DNA from: Shimwellia blattae DSM 4481 = NBRC 105725
GTDB taxonomy: Bacteria; Pseudomonadota; Gammaproteobacteria; Enterobacterales; Enterobacteriaceae
Length of the DNA: 64,000 bases
Direction of reading: 5' to 3'
NCBI RefSeq assembly: GCF_000262305.1
Contig: NC_017910.1
Coordinates: 1,984,001 to 2,048,000 of the forward strand
The translations under genes were made by a program, and so were the position numbers. The notes under the pieces are model-generated. The model was not told the DNA's origin. It did no database searches and saw only the letters and a list, made by a program, of their open reading frames with translations. Below are positions 15,735-24,100 of the stretch, piece by piece. The stretch's first letter is position 1; every line of letters starts with the position of its first letter.

Positions 15735-18044
15735 GTGAAGATCTGTTTTCCGGCCCGCAAGGCGAATGGTAAAGACTACAGCACGCTGGATGAGATGATG
15801 ATTCAGGTGGGACGTGAACCTCACGGCACCTGGCTGGCAGGCACCAATGGCATGTGGCACGGCGGCATTCATATCAGCCGTGAAAGTGCACCGTCGTCCT
15901 TTCTGACACCTGAAAACATTGATACGGCGGAGCCGCTGCCGTTTATGGTCGGGGGGGAGGTGGTGGCTTACCGCCTGAACAGTCAGTATCTGACCGATAC
16001 CTGGCTGGGGCAGACGCTGCAGTATTCCAGTACGTTTGTACTGGTGAAATCGGTCTGTACGCCCGATCCGACTAAACCGGCTAACAGTCTGGAGTTTTAC
16101 TCGCTTTATCTCGGGCTGACACCGCCATCAGACTTTCCGGTGCTTCCGTGCTATCAGGTTACCGTGCAGGGCAATAGACTGCGTTGCCATCATTACAGCG
16201 GGCAGGAGAAGGCAGGCGAGCTGGCACCGGCGCCAACCGGAAAAACGCTGACGACCGGGCAGAAAGTTGTGGTATTACGTGAAAACCACTTTGGGCTGGG
16301 CGGACATACCCTGACCTTCGGACTTGCCCGGCTTCTGAATGAACATAACGAGATGACCGGGAATGCCTTCTGGGTGTCGGTCGACCCGTTGTATATGATC
16401 CCGAACGGTAAACATACAGCACACCTTCCGGCATGGATGCAGCAGGCCATAAAGCAGCGAACCTATGACGCTGTGATGAAGCCCGCCACCAGAATAACAG
16501 TTGCCGCCGGTGATGCGGTGGGCTTCCTCGGGAAAGATATTATCCCTGGTGCTCTGAATAAGACGCAGACAGATCCGTATGTGCATATCGAGGTGCTCAG
16601 TACCGATGGCCGGCTGCCGGATTTTCTGCGTAATGCCGCCAGCGTCACGAGTGGGGAGAAATATCTTCATATTCACCCGGAGAGCTTTTTGTATACCCGC
16701 AACGGGGACATCTTTACCAAAACCAGAGGAAAGGTACGGAAAGATATTCACAAAATTCTGCCACAGGCTAAATGCCCGTCATTCACTGACAATGCTGGCA
16801 AGCGCTGGTTTGATATAGGGCAGGGGGCCTGGCTGAGCGGCGACGACGTGGATGCAGATATCGGCCAGTATGACCTGACAAAACGGGGATTCTCGGCGTT
16901 TGAGCAGTCAGCCACGGCCAGTATGGAAAAATCCCTGCATGAGAACTGGGTAAAATCGGCGTTCAGCTATCTTTCAGAGTGGGTGCGACCAGAACGTGGT
17001 ATTCGTGAAATGCAGGTGTCGAATTATTATCAGGCGCTGATCCGTAAGATGGATCTGAACTGCGATGGCGAACTGTCCGGGCACGAGCTGCATGTGGCCC
17101 TGCAGTATCCGGAGATGGACGTGAGGGATCTGGTTGCCGGTCTGGTTATCAAACACGACAGTGAGTGGTCTGGTGGTAGCAGTCACCTGCGCTGGACGGA
17201 CTATCTCAAAAACATGGATATGCTGCTGTCTGGTTATGTCAGAACGTGGCTCGACAAAATGGAGTGGATGAGTCAGGTACCGCCTTTCGATGAGGGAAAA
17301 CCCGTCTGGCATATGCATCCGGTGAAGTTTCTTGATGCTATTGCGGTTAAAGACGCAGGCAGGATCACAGTGTCGATGCTCAGAAAAATATGGACGAGTG
17401 AAAATAACGTGAGTGATTCTGTTTTGCAGCAAGTTGCTGACGAACTGAATGCCAACCTGGATTTGTGCCACCTTAATACAGAAGAAAGACTGTATCACTT
17501 TATGGCTCAGGTTTATCAGGAAACGGGGCCGAAATTCTCTATTATCGAGAGCTTTGATTATTCTGCGTCCAGGCTCCCGAACCTGTTTTTATATTATCGC
17601 TTGCATCCAGAAGAGCAACTTTTGGATGGGCGAACTGAAAACCACAAGGCTAATCAAGTTAATATTGCAAACAAAGCCTACGGCGGTCGAAATGGCAATC
17701 ATATGCCAAATGATGGTTGGGATTATCGAGGCCGAGGTATGAAACAATTGACAGGGCGCTATAACTATCGCGTATTTACTCAGTATAGTTCTAAGGTGTG
17801 GGGGGAATCTCTTGATTTTGAAGAGCAGCCAGAACTAGTATCCTCATCCATAAAGCAAGCAGTGCGTTCTGCTTTGTTTTTTTGGGATAGGTATGAGTTA
17901 TACAAGAAAGCAGATGGCGGGGTTACTCGTGCTGCAAGCGAAGCTATAACCGACGTTGTAAACTCTGGCACTGACTCTAGAGCATTAAGGTATAATAATC
18001 TAATCAGGTTTAGCCATGAAAAAATATTCGGTGATGTATTTTAA
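15735..18044 (+). CDS. Polymorphic-toxin-like protein: M23-like start, EF-hand, GH19 lysozyme-like C-terminus
   Basis: A 769-residue protein without signal peptide. The N-terminal 300 residues resemble a lysostaphin-fold (M23) domain with an altered active site: WHGGIHI at 41-47 where HGGxD is expected, and YVHIEV near 282-287 in place of HxHFE. An EF-hand loop with D-N-D-E ligands (DLNCDGELSGHE) starts at about 440. The C-terminal 200 residues are a GH19 chitinase/endolysin-type domain with candidate catalytic Glu at 596 (QVYQETG) and 605 (IIESFDYS) and the hallmark RGRGMKQLTGRYNY from about 665. This predicts a peptidoglycan-cleaving effector, as in type VI cargo effectors. No VgrG, PAAR or secretion gene is near. 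The GTG at 15735 has AGAAGGA seven bases upstream. The last 600 bases are visibly richer in AT. Confidence 0.8.
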   Translation: MKICFPARKANGKDYSTLDEMMIQVGREPHGTWLAGTNGMWHGGIHISRESAPSSFLTPENIDTAEPLPFMVGGEVVAYRLNSQYLTDTWLGQTLQYSSTFVLVKSVCTPDPTKPANSLEFYSLYLGLTPPSDFPVLPCYQVTVQGNRLRCHHYSGQEKAGELAPAPTGKTLTTGQKVVVLRENHFGLGGHTLTFGLARLLNEHNEMTGNAFWVSVDPLYMIPNGKHTAHLPAWMQQAIKQRTYDAVMKPATRITVAAGDAVGFLGKDIIPGALNKTQTDPYVHIEVLSTDGRLPDFLRNAASVTSGEKYLHIHPESFLYTRNGDIFTKTRGKVRKDIHKILPQAKCPSFTDNAGKRWFDIGQGAWLSGDDVDADIGQYDLTKRGFSAFEQSATASMEKSLHENWVKSAFSYLSEWVRPERGIREMQVSNYYQALIRKMDLNCDGELSGHELHVALQYPEMDVRDLVAGLVIKHDSEWSGGSSHLRWTDYLKNMDMLLSGYVRTWLDKMEWMSQVPPFDEGKPVWHMHPVKFLDAIAVKDAGRITVSMLRKIWTSENNVSDSVLQQVADELNANLDLCHLNTEERLYHFMAQVYQETGPKFSIIESFDYSASRLPNLFLYYRLHPEEQLLDGRTENHKANQVNIANKAYGGRNGNHMPNDGWDYRGRGMKQLTGRYNYRVFTQYSSKVWGESLDFEEQPELVSSSIKQAVRSALFFWDRYELYKKADGGVTRAASEAITDVVNSGTDSRALRYNNLIRFSHEKIFGDVF

Positions 18045-18069
18045 ATTGACGTAGGTATAACCCGATGTT

Positions 18070-18519
18070 CTATTTATACAAAGACTCAAACTGGTCTTTT
18101 ATTGTACTATCAACACATTTTATTTTTGCGATCCGCGAGCCGTTTTTTGTTACGTAGATACCAGAAAATGTTTTCTCGGAGGGGACGTTGATATCACTTA
18201 AAACTGTAACAGTATATGCGTATTCGCCATTTTTAAATATTACGTTATTGTAAATATATGGACCGGATTTGTTAGCCAGTATTACATTACGCGAAAACAT
18301 TCCAGGAATTTCATTGTTGTAAAGGTTTTCTTTCAGTACAATATCTTTTTTCTTGTCTGTTCCATATGAGTAATATAATACATCATCATTTCTTAATATT
18401 TCTACCTTTTTATTTTGAATCGTATAACATTGAAAAATCAAGCTATCAGAGGCACTTGATTGATATGTGGTTATTAATAAAGAAATAGACATTAATACCT
18501 TTATCAGTAACGTTTTCAT
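18070..18519 (-). CDS. Exported small protein, candidate immunity protein 1
   Basis: A 149-residue protein with a signal peptide of about 23 residues (cleavage after SSA-SD), a strong AGGAGG ribosome site and AT-rich codon use unlike the surrounding genes. The mature part has two Cys (LIFQCYTI near the start, IKCVDS near the end) and looks like a small beta-rich domain. It is a clear paralogue of the protein at 18957-19379: LIFQC / IIFRC, LYYSYG / IIYSFG, and YNNVIFKNGEYAY / TNSIEIKNGIYDY align. No known family recognised. Its position 25 bases after a cell-wall-hydrolase toxin and its periplasmic export fit an immunity protein, but it is convergent with the toxin, which is unusual. Confidence 0.75.
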   Translation of the reverse strand: MKTLLIKVLMSISLLITTYQSSASDSLIFQCYTIQNKKVEILRNDDVLYYSYGTDKKKDIVLKENLYNNEIPGMFSRNVILANKSGPYIYNNVIFKNGEYAYTVTVLSDINVPSEKTFSGIYVTKNGSRIAKIKCVDSTIKDQFESLYK

Positions 18520-18560
18520 TTTTCCTCCTTTTACTTAGGATCATATCCCATAAATGTTTT

Positions 18561-18704
18561 TCTTGAGAACCATCCAGTATGAGAGTCATGTCCTTGCTTG
18601 TAAACAAAGAAACACATGGGAAGATGGTCTTATCAAGGTTAAGTCAATTGGGTAACTGCTTAACTGGCTTGGTGGTGCGCAGATACCAAATACAGTCCTT
18701 TCAG
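18561..18704 (+). pseudogene. Decayed toxin fragment A (direct repeat copy 1)
   Basis: About 145 bases that are imperfectly repeated at 19418-19570. On the plus strand one frame reads FLRTIQYESHVLACKQ, then NTWEDG and a stop; the second copy reads FLRSTQFASNLIACKQ. Both resemble the segment just after the EF-hand in the intact toxin (ELHVALQYPEMD ... LVIKHDSEW), so this is most likely a leftover of a related toxin gene with stops and frameshifts. It lies immediately upstream of immunity gene 1 (which is on the other strand). The remaining 250 bases up to 18956 hold no gene I can support. Confidence 0.55.
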
Positions 18705-18956
18705 TGTAGCCGCAGTCAGGTCACTACTTCAAGAACTCTCATATCTAAATCTACCTTGTTCAGTTAAATGACTACCGCAACTGGTGATTTGTCGTGTCTT
18801 TCAGGCCTGGATTCAAGAAAAGCTACCTGGACGGGAGTTGGACTAAACAGGACGTTCGTGCATTATAAATACCGGGCTTTCGTTAGATGAGAAAAAACGA
18901 AGGTTTATTAATTTAGAAGATTTTCGCAATAAGAAAATCTTCCATTGGATTTTTGA

Positions 18957-19379
18957 TTAATCATTGATGCTAATTAAAGAACCTTCCTCGCTATTTTTTA
19001 TACATGGAAGGGTGGTGAGGGTTTTATTGTTTTTCTTCACTGTTAACGAAGTCGAGGGGATTTGTTCGTCTGCGATTCTGTCAACACTGGTTGTTAATTG
19101 GTAATCGTATATACCATTTTTTATTTCAATTGAATTTGTGATGTATCTTCCTGATGAATTTTCAAAATTTAAAGATAGTTGATCTTTTTTTCTTTTTAGT
19201 TCCAGATCTGATTTTGAACCGGCACGTCCAAACGAGTAGATTATTTCATTATCTTTTTTATATAGACTGACTTGTTTATCATTTTCAAACTTACATCTAA
19301 AAATAATATCATTAGCGGAAACATTAAAAGTTAACGCTACTAATAAAAATACAGGGGCGGTTAATAGATTTTTCCTCAT
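18957..19379 (-). CDS. Exported small protein, candidate immunity protein 2
   Basis: A 140-residue protein starting MRKNLLTAPVFLLVALTF, with a signal peptide of about 22 residues (cleavage after VSA-ND). It is AT-rich and paralogous to the protein at 18070-18519, sharing the early IIFRC Cys, the IIYSFGRAG strand, the RYITNSIEIKNGIYDYQL core and a late Cys (LPCIKN). GGAG lies five bases before the ATG at 19379; an upstream extension of 31 codons is unconserved. I infer that it is a periplasmic immunity protein retained for a toxin variant whose gene survives only as the adjacent fragment. Unknown family; function not proven. Confidence 0.75.
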   Translation of the reverse strand: MRKNLLTAPVFLLVALTFNVSANDIIFRCKFENDKQVSLYKKDNEIIYSFGRAGSKSDLELKRKKDQLSLNFENSSGRYITNSIEIKNGIYDYQLTTSVDRIADEQIPSTSLTVKKNNKTLTTLPCIKNSEEGSLISIND

Positions 19380-19417
19380 AGCTACTCCATAGCTTATTGA
19401 AAAATGAACCATGACAT

Positions 19418-19640
19418 TCTTGAGATCTACCCAGTTTGCAAGTAATCTCATTGCTTGTAAACAAAAAACCACAAAGGGACGTGGTTTGAACTGAAAGTTA
19501 AGTTAGTTGGGGAATTGCTTAATCAGGTAACTGGCTGGTGGAGCGCAGATACCAAATACTGTCCTTTCAGGATTCTGAGATGAATGTTCCGGATGGCTTG
19601 ATTAACTCGTTTGTTGGTAAATATGGTAACCCGATTCAAT
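19418..19640 (+). pseudogene. Decayed toxin fragment B (direct repeat copy 2)
   Basis: Bases 19418-19570 repeat fragment A with moderate identity (shared runs such as GCTTGTAAACAAA and GCGCAGATACCAAATAC). Different plus-strand frames read FLRSTQFASNLIACKQK, then LLNQVTGWWSADTKYCPFRILR, comparable with LQYPEMD/LVIKHDSEW and WHMHPVKFLDAI of the intact toxin. The stretch from 19571 to about 19640 continues with a short frame ending in GKYGNPIQ and a stop. Frameshifts and stops interrupt it throughout, so I call it a remnant. The following 170 bases before the next gene contain no gene I can support. Confidence 0.5.
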
Positions 19641-19807
19641 AACGCATTAGTTACAACATGCTTATAGCTTTCACCATTCTGGTGCCCGGGGCAACAACAC
19701 AGCCAGAACGCCCGTCTGACAAGACATAAAATGCGCCGTGCCCGATGGCATCGGCTGTCGCATCGCTGCATACTATGGGGCAGTCATAATCTTATCTGGT
19801 CGCCATC

Positions 19808-20482
19808 ATGCAGGAAATTTCCTCTTTATTTCAGCGGCGCAGCGTCGATATCCCGGCACTGCTGGCCTATGGTTTTACCCGCCACAGTGAGCATTACTGC
19901 TACACAACCCACTTGCTGAATGGCCAGTTCCGTATGCAGGTCACCGTTTCTGCCGCAGGCGAGGTGGACACCACACTGACGGACACCGCCAGCGGGGATG
20001 AGTATATTCTGCATAAAATCAGCCGGACCACCGGGGCTTTTGTGGGGGCCGTACGCGAGGCCTGGCAACAGGTTCTGGAGGATATTGCCGGGCACTGTTT
20101 CCCCGTGTCGGTGTTTAAAACCGGGCAGGCCTGCCAGGTGGTGGACTATATCCGCACCCGTTATCACCATGAGCTGGAATTTCTGTGGCCGCGCTTTCCG
20201 GACAATGCCATCTTCCGGCGCAGCGATAATCAAAAATGGTATGGCGCACTCCTGACCACCCGGCCCGCCAGCCTCGGCCTGGCCGGAGAAGGGCCCATTG
20301 AAATTCTTGATTTGCGCATGGATCCGGATGCAGTCATCCAGCTGACCGACAATGTGCACTATTTCCCCGGGTTCCATATGAACAAAAAACACTGGATAAC
20401 CATCGTGCTGGATGGCCCGGTGGCAAGCGGGGAGATTTTCAGCCGTATTGACGACAGCTACCAGCTGGCCGCCAGGAAGTAG
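19808..20482 (+). CDS. MmcQ/YjbR-family protein with N-terminal extension
   Basis: A 224-residue protein. The C-terminal half is a YjbR/MmcQ (CyaY-like fold) domain; its end, GFHMNKKHWITIVLDGPV then IDDSYQLAA, aligns with the end of E. coli YjbR (LNKAHWSTVYLDG ... VDASYQ). The first 100 residues add a second alpha/beta region (FTRHSEHYCYTTHLL, VTVSAAGEVD, IDYIRTRYHHE-like) also seen in YyaQ-type relatives. The family is annotated as DNA-binding by structure only; no function is proven. It is monocistronic, and normal GC content resumes here after the toxin locus. Confidence 0.8.
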   Translation: MQEISSLFQRRSVDIPALLAYGFTRHSEHYCYTTHLLNGQFRMQVTVSAAGEVDTTLTDTASGDEYILHKISRTTGAFVGAVREAWQQVLEDIAGHCFPVSVFKTGQACQVVDYIRTRYHHELEFLWPRFPDNAIFRRSDNQKWYGALLTTRPASLGLAGEGPIEILDLRMDPDAVIQLTDNVHYFPGFHMNKKHWITIVLDGPVASGEIFSRIDDSYQLAARK

Positions 20483-20716
20483 CCCGCCATAAATTCACAT
20501 CAGAGTTTTATATTAATAATCATGTTGAAATCTTATTTCATTCACTACATGTAAGGTTATTTTGCAAATTAAAAAACCAGTAGTTACAAAATAAACATTC
20601 AATAATTCTGATGTCAGACAGCAAAACTCCTGACTATGTTCTTCTCCGCCAGGCTCCTAAGATCACAGACCAGCCAGTAGCCGCCACGCGGCTACCGTGA
20701 ACTAAGGAGCTTATCC

Positions 20717-22108
20717 ATGGCATATGCAACAACAAACCCGTACACCGGGGAACTGATTAAAACCTTTGCGGATGCAACCGACGCCGAAGTATCCGACGCC
20801 ATTGCCAGGTCTCACTCTGCATTCACCGCCTGGCGCGACGAAAGTTTCGCCAGCCGCGGGGCGATTTTACAGCGCGCCGCTGATCTACTGCGCCAGCAAC
20901 AGGATGACCTTGCCCGCCTGCTGACACTGGAAATGGGCAAGCTGCACAGCGAAGCCCTGGCAGAGGTCGAGCTGTCCGCCCGGATTTTCGAATACTACGT
21001 TCATAACGCCGAACGCCTGCTGGCACCGGATATCTTACCGGCGGCAAACCCTGAAGAGGCGACCTCGCAAGTGGTCCATGAGCCGCTGGGTGTCCTGCTC
21101 GCTATTGAGCCGTGGAATTTTCCCTATTACCAGATAGCCCGCATTATTGCGCCCCAGCTGTCGGCAGGTAATACCGTCTTACTGAAGCATGCCTCTAACG
21201 TGCCCCAGAGTGCGGCGCGGTTTGAAAAACTGATGCGCGACGCCGGGCTTCCGGAAGGGGCATTTATCAATCTTTATGCGACCCGCAGCCAGATTGAGAT
21301 GATCCTCAACGATCCGCGTGTTCAGGGGGTAGCGCTGACGGGCTCTGAAGCTGCCGGGGCCGTTGTTGCCCGCCAGGCCGCCAGTGCACTGAAAAAATCC
21401 ACTCTGGAGCTGGGCGGGTCCGACGCATTTATCGTGCTCCGGGATGCCGATCTTGATAAGAGCGCTAAATGGGCCGTGTTTGGCCGCCACTGGAATGGTG
21501 GTCAGGTGTGTGTCTCTTCAAAACGGATGATTATTGCCACCGAAGTGTACGATGCTTTTATGGAGCGCTATATTGCCGGTGTCGCGGCACTGCGCGCAGG
21601 CGATCCCTCTGATGCCACCACCACACTGGCACCGCTTTCATCCCGCCAGGCGGCGGATGAAGTTAAACAAAAAATCCAGTTAGCTGTTGATCACGGGGCA
21701 ATCGCCCTCGAAGTCGGGCCGAAAGTCCCTCACCGTGGTGCGTTTGTTCAGCCGACAATCCTCACCAATGTCACGCCTGATAACCCGGCATACAACATGG
21801 AGTTCTTCGGCCCGGTGTCGATGATTTTCCGTGCTGAAAACGAAGACGATGCCTTGCGTATTGCTAATGATTCCCCGTTTGGACTTGGCGGCGCTATCTT
21901 TACCCGCGATACGGCACACGGGGCTGAACTGGCGAAACGCCTCTCCACCGGGATGGTCTATATTAACCATCCGACCCGGGTTAAAGCCGATTTACCGTTT
22001 GGCGGGATTCGCCGCTCCGGTTATGGCCGTGAATTAATTGGCCTGGGGATCAAAGAGTTTGTGAATCACAAACTGATCTCCATCGTCGATATTGATGCGG
22101 AATTCTGA
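20717..22108 (+). CDS. NAD(P)-dependent succinate-semialdehyde dehydrogenase-like ALDH
   Basis: A 463-residue aldehyde dehydrogenase of the class that includes E. coli Sad/YneI (462). Motifs are PWNFPYYQ, the cofactor loop VALTGSEAAG, the general-base Glu in LELGGSDAF, the catalytic Cys in NGGQVCVSSK and the FGPVSMIF segment. Family members oxidise succinate semialdehyde to succinate; the exact aldehyde here is not certain. Start ATG at 20717 has AAGGAG about nine bases upstream. It is convergent with a TRAP transporter, separated by a hairpin, so the two share a locus but not a transcript. Confidence 0.85.
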   Translation: MAYATTNPYTGELIKTFADATDAEVSDAIARSHSAFTAWRDESFASRGAILQRAADLLRQQQDDLARLLTLEMGKLHSEALAEVELSARIFEYYVHNAERLLAPDILPAANPEEATSQVVHEPLGVLLAIEPWNFPYYQIARIIAPQLSAGNTVLLKHASNVPQSAARFEKLMRDAGLPEGAFINLYATRSQIEMILNDPRVQGVALTGSEAAGAVVARQAASALKKSTLELGGSDAFIVLRDADLDKSAKWAVFGRHWNGGQVCVSSKRMIIATEVYDAFMERYIAGVAALRAGDPSDATTTLAPLSSRQAADEVKQKIQLAVDHGAIALEVGPKVPHRGAFVQPTILTNVTPDNPAYNMEFFGPVSMIFRAENEDDALRIANDSPFGLGGAIFTRDTAHGAELAKRLSTGMVYINHPTRVKADLPFGGIRRSGYGRELIGLGIKEFVNHKLISIVDIDAEF

Positions 22109-22114
22109 TCTGTA

Positions 22115-22138
22115 CGGGCCGTCAGCCAGGACGGCCCG
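22115..22138. terminator. Hairpin between aldehyde dehydrogenase and TRAP permease
   Basis: A perfect 9-bp GC-rich stem (CGGGCCGTC / GACGGCCCG) with a six-base loop lies between convergent stops. It is followed by ATTTATT on the plus strand, a weak U-tract, so it probably ends the dehydrogenase transcript and may also act in reverse. Confidence 0.65.
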
Positions 22139-22147
22139 ATTTATTCG

Positions 22148-24100
22148 TCAGGCATCCACATGACCGGTAACTGGCTGGCGCTTAACCCGGGCCAGATGCA
22201 GTAACCAGGCCACACCAATCAGACATAATCCGCCAATATCGGTGTACAACCCCGGCTTGATCAACAGCAATGCAGCCGCAACCAGCACAAGGGTTTCCAG
22301 CCAGGTTGTGCGCATCCTCCAGAAGCGGGTACTGGCTGCAGACAGCGCGTAAATACCCACCAGTGCACTGACCACCATATGGATAATCGAGAAAGCAGTG
22401 ATACCGTCGCCCTGGAGCAGCATCCCGGGGTTATAAACCAGCATAAAGGGGATCACAAATCCGGGGAGCGCCAGACGTACAGCTGTCCATGAGGTTTGCA
22501 TCGGGTCTGAGCGGGCAATACTGGCGGCGGTGTAGCTGGCCAGCGCCACCGGCGGGGTGATATTCGACAACGCCCCAAACCAGAACACGAAAAAGTGCGC
22601 TGCCAGCGGGTTAACGCCAGCCTGAATCAGGATCGGTGACGCTGTAACGGCCACCACAATATACAGCGCCGTGGAAGGAAGCCCCATACTCAGCACAATA
22701 CAGACCACCATCACAACAACCAGAATCAGCCACAGCTCGCCACCTGTCATGGCGACAATATTAAAGGCAAGGGTAGCGCCAATACCGGTCATTGTGACGA
22801 CGCAAATAATCACGCCAATAGCCGCGCAGGCGAGAGTGACCTGAATGGAGCCGCGGGCGGCTTCATCCAGCGCGATGGCGATCTTTTTCGGCGTCATGCG
22901 TACTGAGGTATCCAGAGAGAGCCAGCTGGCGGCAATAATCGACAGGATCCCGAGGAAGCCCGCATAAATAGGTGTTCTGCCGGTGAGGAGGGTGCCGATA
23001 ACAATAATCAGCGGTAGCAGTAATAGCCCGCGCTGTTTGAGGATAGTTTTAACCCGGGGGATATTTTCTTTACTGATCCCCTTAAGCCCCTGTTTCCTGG
23101 CTTCAAAATCAATAGCGATCACCAGCGCACCATAATAGAGCAGGGCCGGAATAACAGCCGCCATCACAATAGTGCCGTAAGAAATCCCGAGGAAACCCGC
23201 CATAATAAAGGCCGCAGCCCCCATAATGGGCGGCATGATCATTCCGCCGGTAGAGGCGGTGGCCTCAACGGCACCGGCAAAGCGCGGGGTTAACCCGATA
23301 GACTTCATCAGCGGGATGGTAAAGGTGCCGGTTGTTGCCACATTGGCTACGGCACTACCGCTCAGGGAGCCCGTCAGCGCCGAGGAGATCACCGCCACTT
23401 GTGCCGGGCCACCGCGACGCCTGCCAGCAACAGCCATCGCCAGATCGTTAAACAACAAAGTGGCACCACTGACACTGAGAAATGCACCAAATAAGATAAA
23501 CACCACGATTGCCGTGGAAGCGGTGGACAACGTAATACCGAAGATCCCCTCACTGGTCATAAACAGGCGGTAGAGCAGGCGCTCTACCGAGAAGCCCGCA
23601 TGGCCGAAAATACCGAGAAAATACTGACCAAAAATGGCATAGATGATCGCAAGCGTTGCCAGCCCGGGAATAAAATAGCCGGTTGTGCGCCTGGCACCTT
23701 CAAATAACACGGCAATACCAATAGCCGCCATAACATAATCGGTCAGATTCGGCACACTTTTGCGCACCACATGCAGGTCATAATAGAAAAAGTAGAAATA
23801 ACCGTAACTTATCAGTGTCAGCGCGATAAACAGATAGTCCCAAAAATTAAAGCGCCGGGTAGCATGCTTTTTACTGAACGGGAACAAAATAAACCCGAGA
23901 CACAGAATACCCACCAGGAAAAGAGTATTCCGGTAAAACTCCTGGCTATTGGACAGGGCATTCGACCAGATGGCATACAGGGAAATCGCAATCGCGAGAA
24001 TACGGGTAAGGGTTAAGTAAATACCGGTTAATTCACGGCTGCCGCTTCCGGCTTCTTTATCCAGATCCTGCGCATTCAGCTCAACATTATTACTGCTCAT
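22148..24100 (-). CDS. TRAP transporter fused permease (4TM/12TM, TAXI type)
   Basis: A 650-residue inner-membrane protein in which the small (DctQ-like) and large (DctM-like) TRAP permease parts are fused. About 16-18 helices are visible. Family markers are GGLSGSAVA-like GSLSGSAVANVATTG, ATASTGGMIMPPIMGAAAF and MGLPSTALYIVVAV. TRAP systems drive uptake with the sodium gradient. Its start overlaps the end of the TAXI binding-protein gene by eleven bases, giving a two-gene operon. The last 100 residues add helices (LLQGDGITAF, TWLETLVLVAAALLL) common in this fused class. The substrate is not predictable from sequence; C4-type acids and glutamate are known for relatives. Confidence 0.92.
   Translation of the reverse strand: MSSNNVELNAQDLDKEAGSGSRELTGIYLTLTRILAIAISLYAIWSNALSNSQEFYRNTLFLVGILCLGFILFPFSKKHATRRFNFWDYLFIALTLISYGYFYFFYYDLHVVRKSVPNLTDYVMAAIGIAVLFEGARRTTGYFIPGLATLAIIYAIFGQYFLGIFGHAGFSVERLLYRLFMTSEGIFGITLSTASTAIVVFILFGAFLSVSGATLLFNDLAMAVAGRRRGGPAQVAVISSALTGSLSGSAVANVATTGTFTIPLMKSIGLTPRFAGAVEATASTGGMIMPPIMGAAAFIMAGFLGISYGTIVMAAVIPALLYYGALVIAIDFEARKQGLKGISKENIPRVKTILKQRGLLLLPLIIVIGTLLTGRTPIYAGFLGILSIIAASWLSLDTSVRMTPKKIAIALDEAARGSIQVTLACAAIGVIICVVTMTGIGATLAFNIVAMTGGELWLILVVVMVVCIVLSMGLPSTALYIVVAVTASPILIQAGVNPLAAHFFVFWFGALSNITPPVALASYTAASIARSDPMQTSWTAVRLALPGFVIPFMLVYNPGMLLQGDGITAFSIIHMVVSALVGIYALSAASTRFWRMRTTWLETLVLVAAALLLIKPGLYTDIGGLCLIGVAWLLHLARVKRQPVTGHVDA

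Noticed and set aside
18579..18767. 62-codon open frame as a small gene
   Set aside because: It lies in the repeat that looks like decayed toxin sequence; another frame gives the toxin match, and there is no ribosome site.
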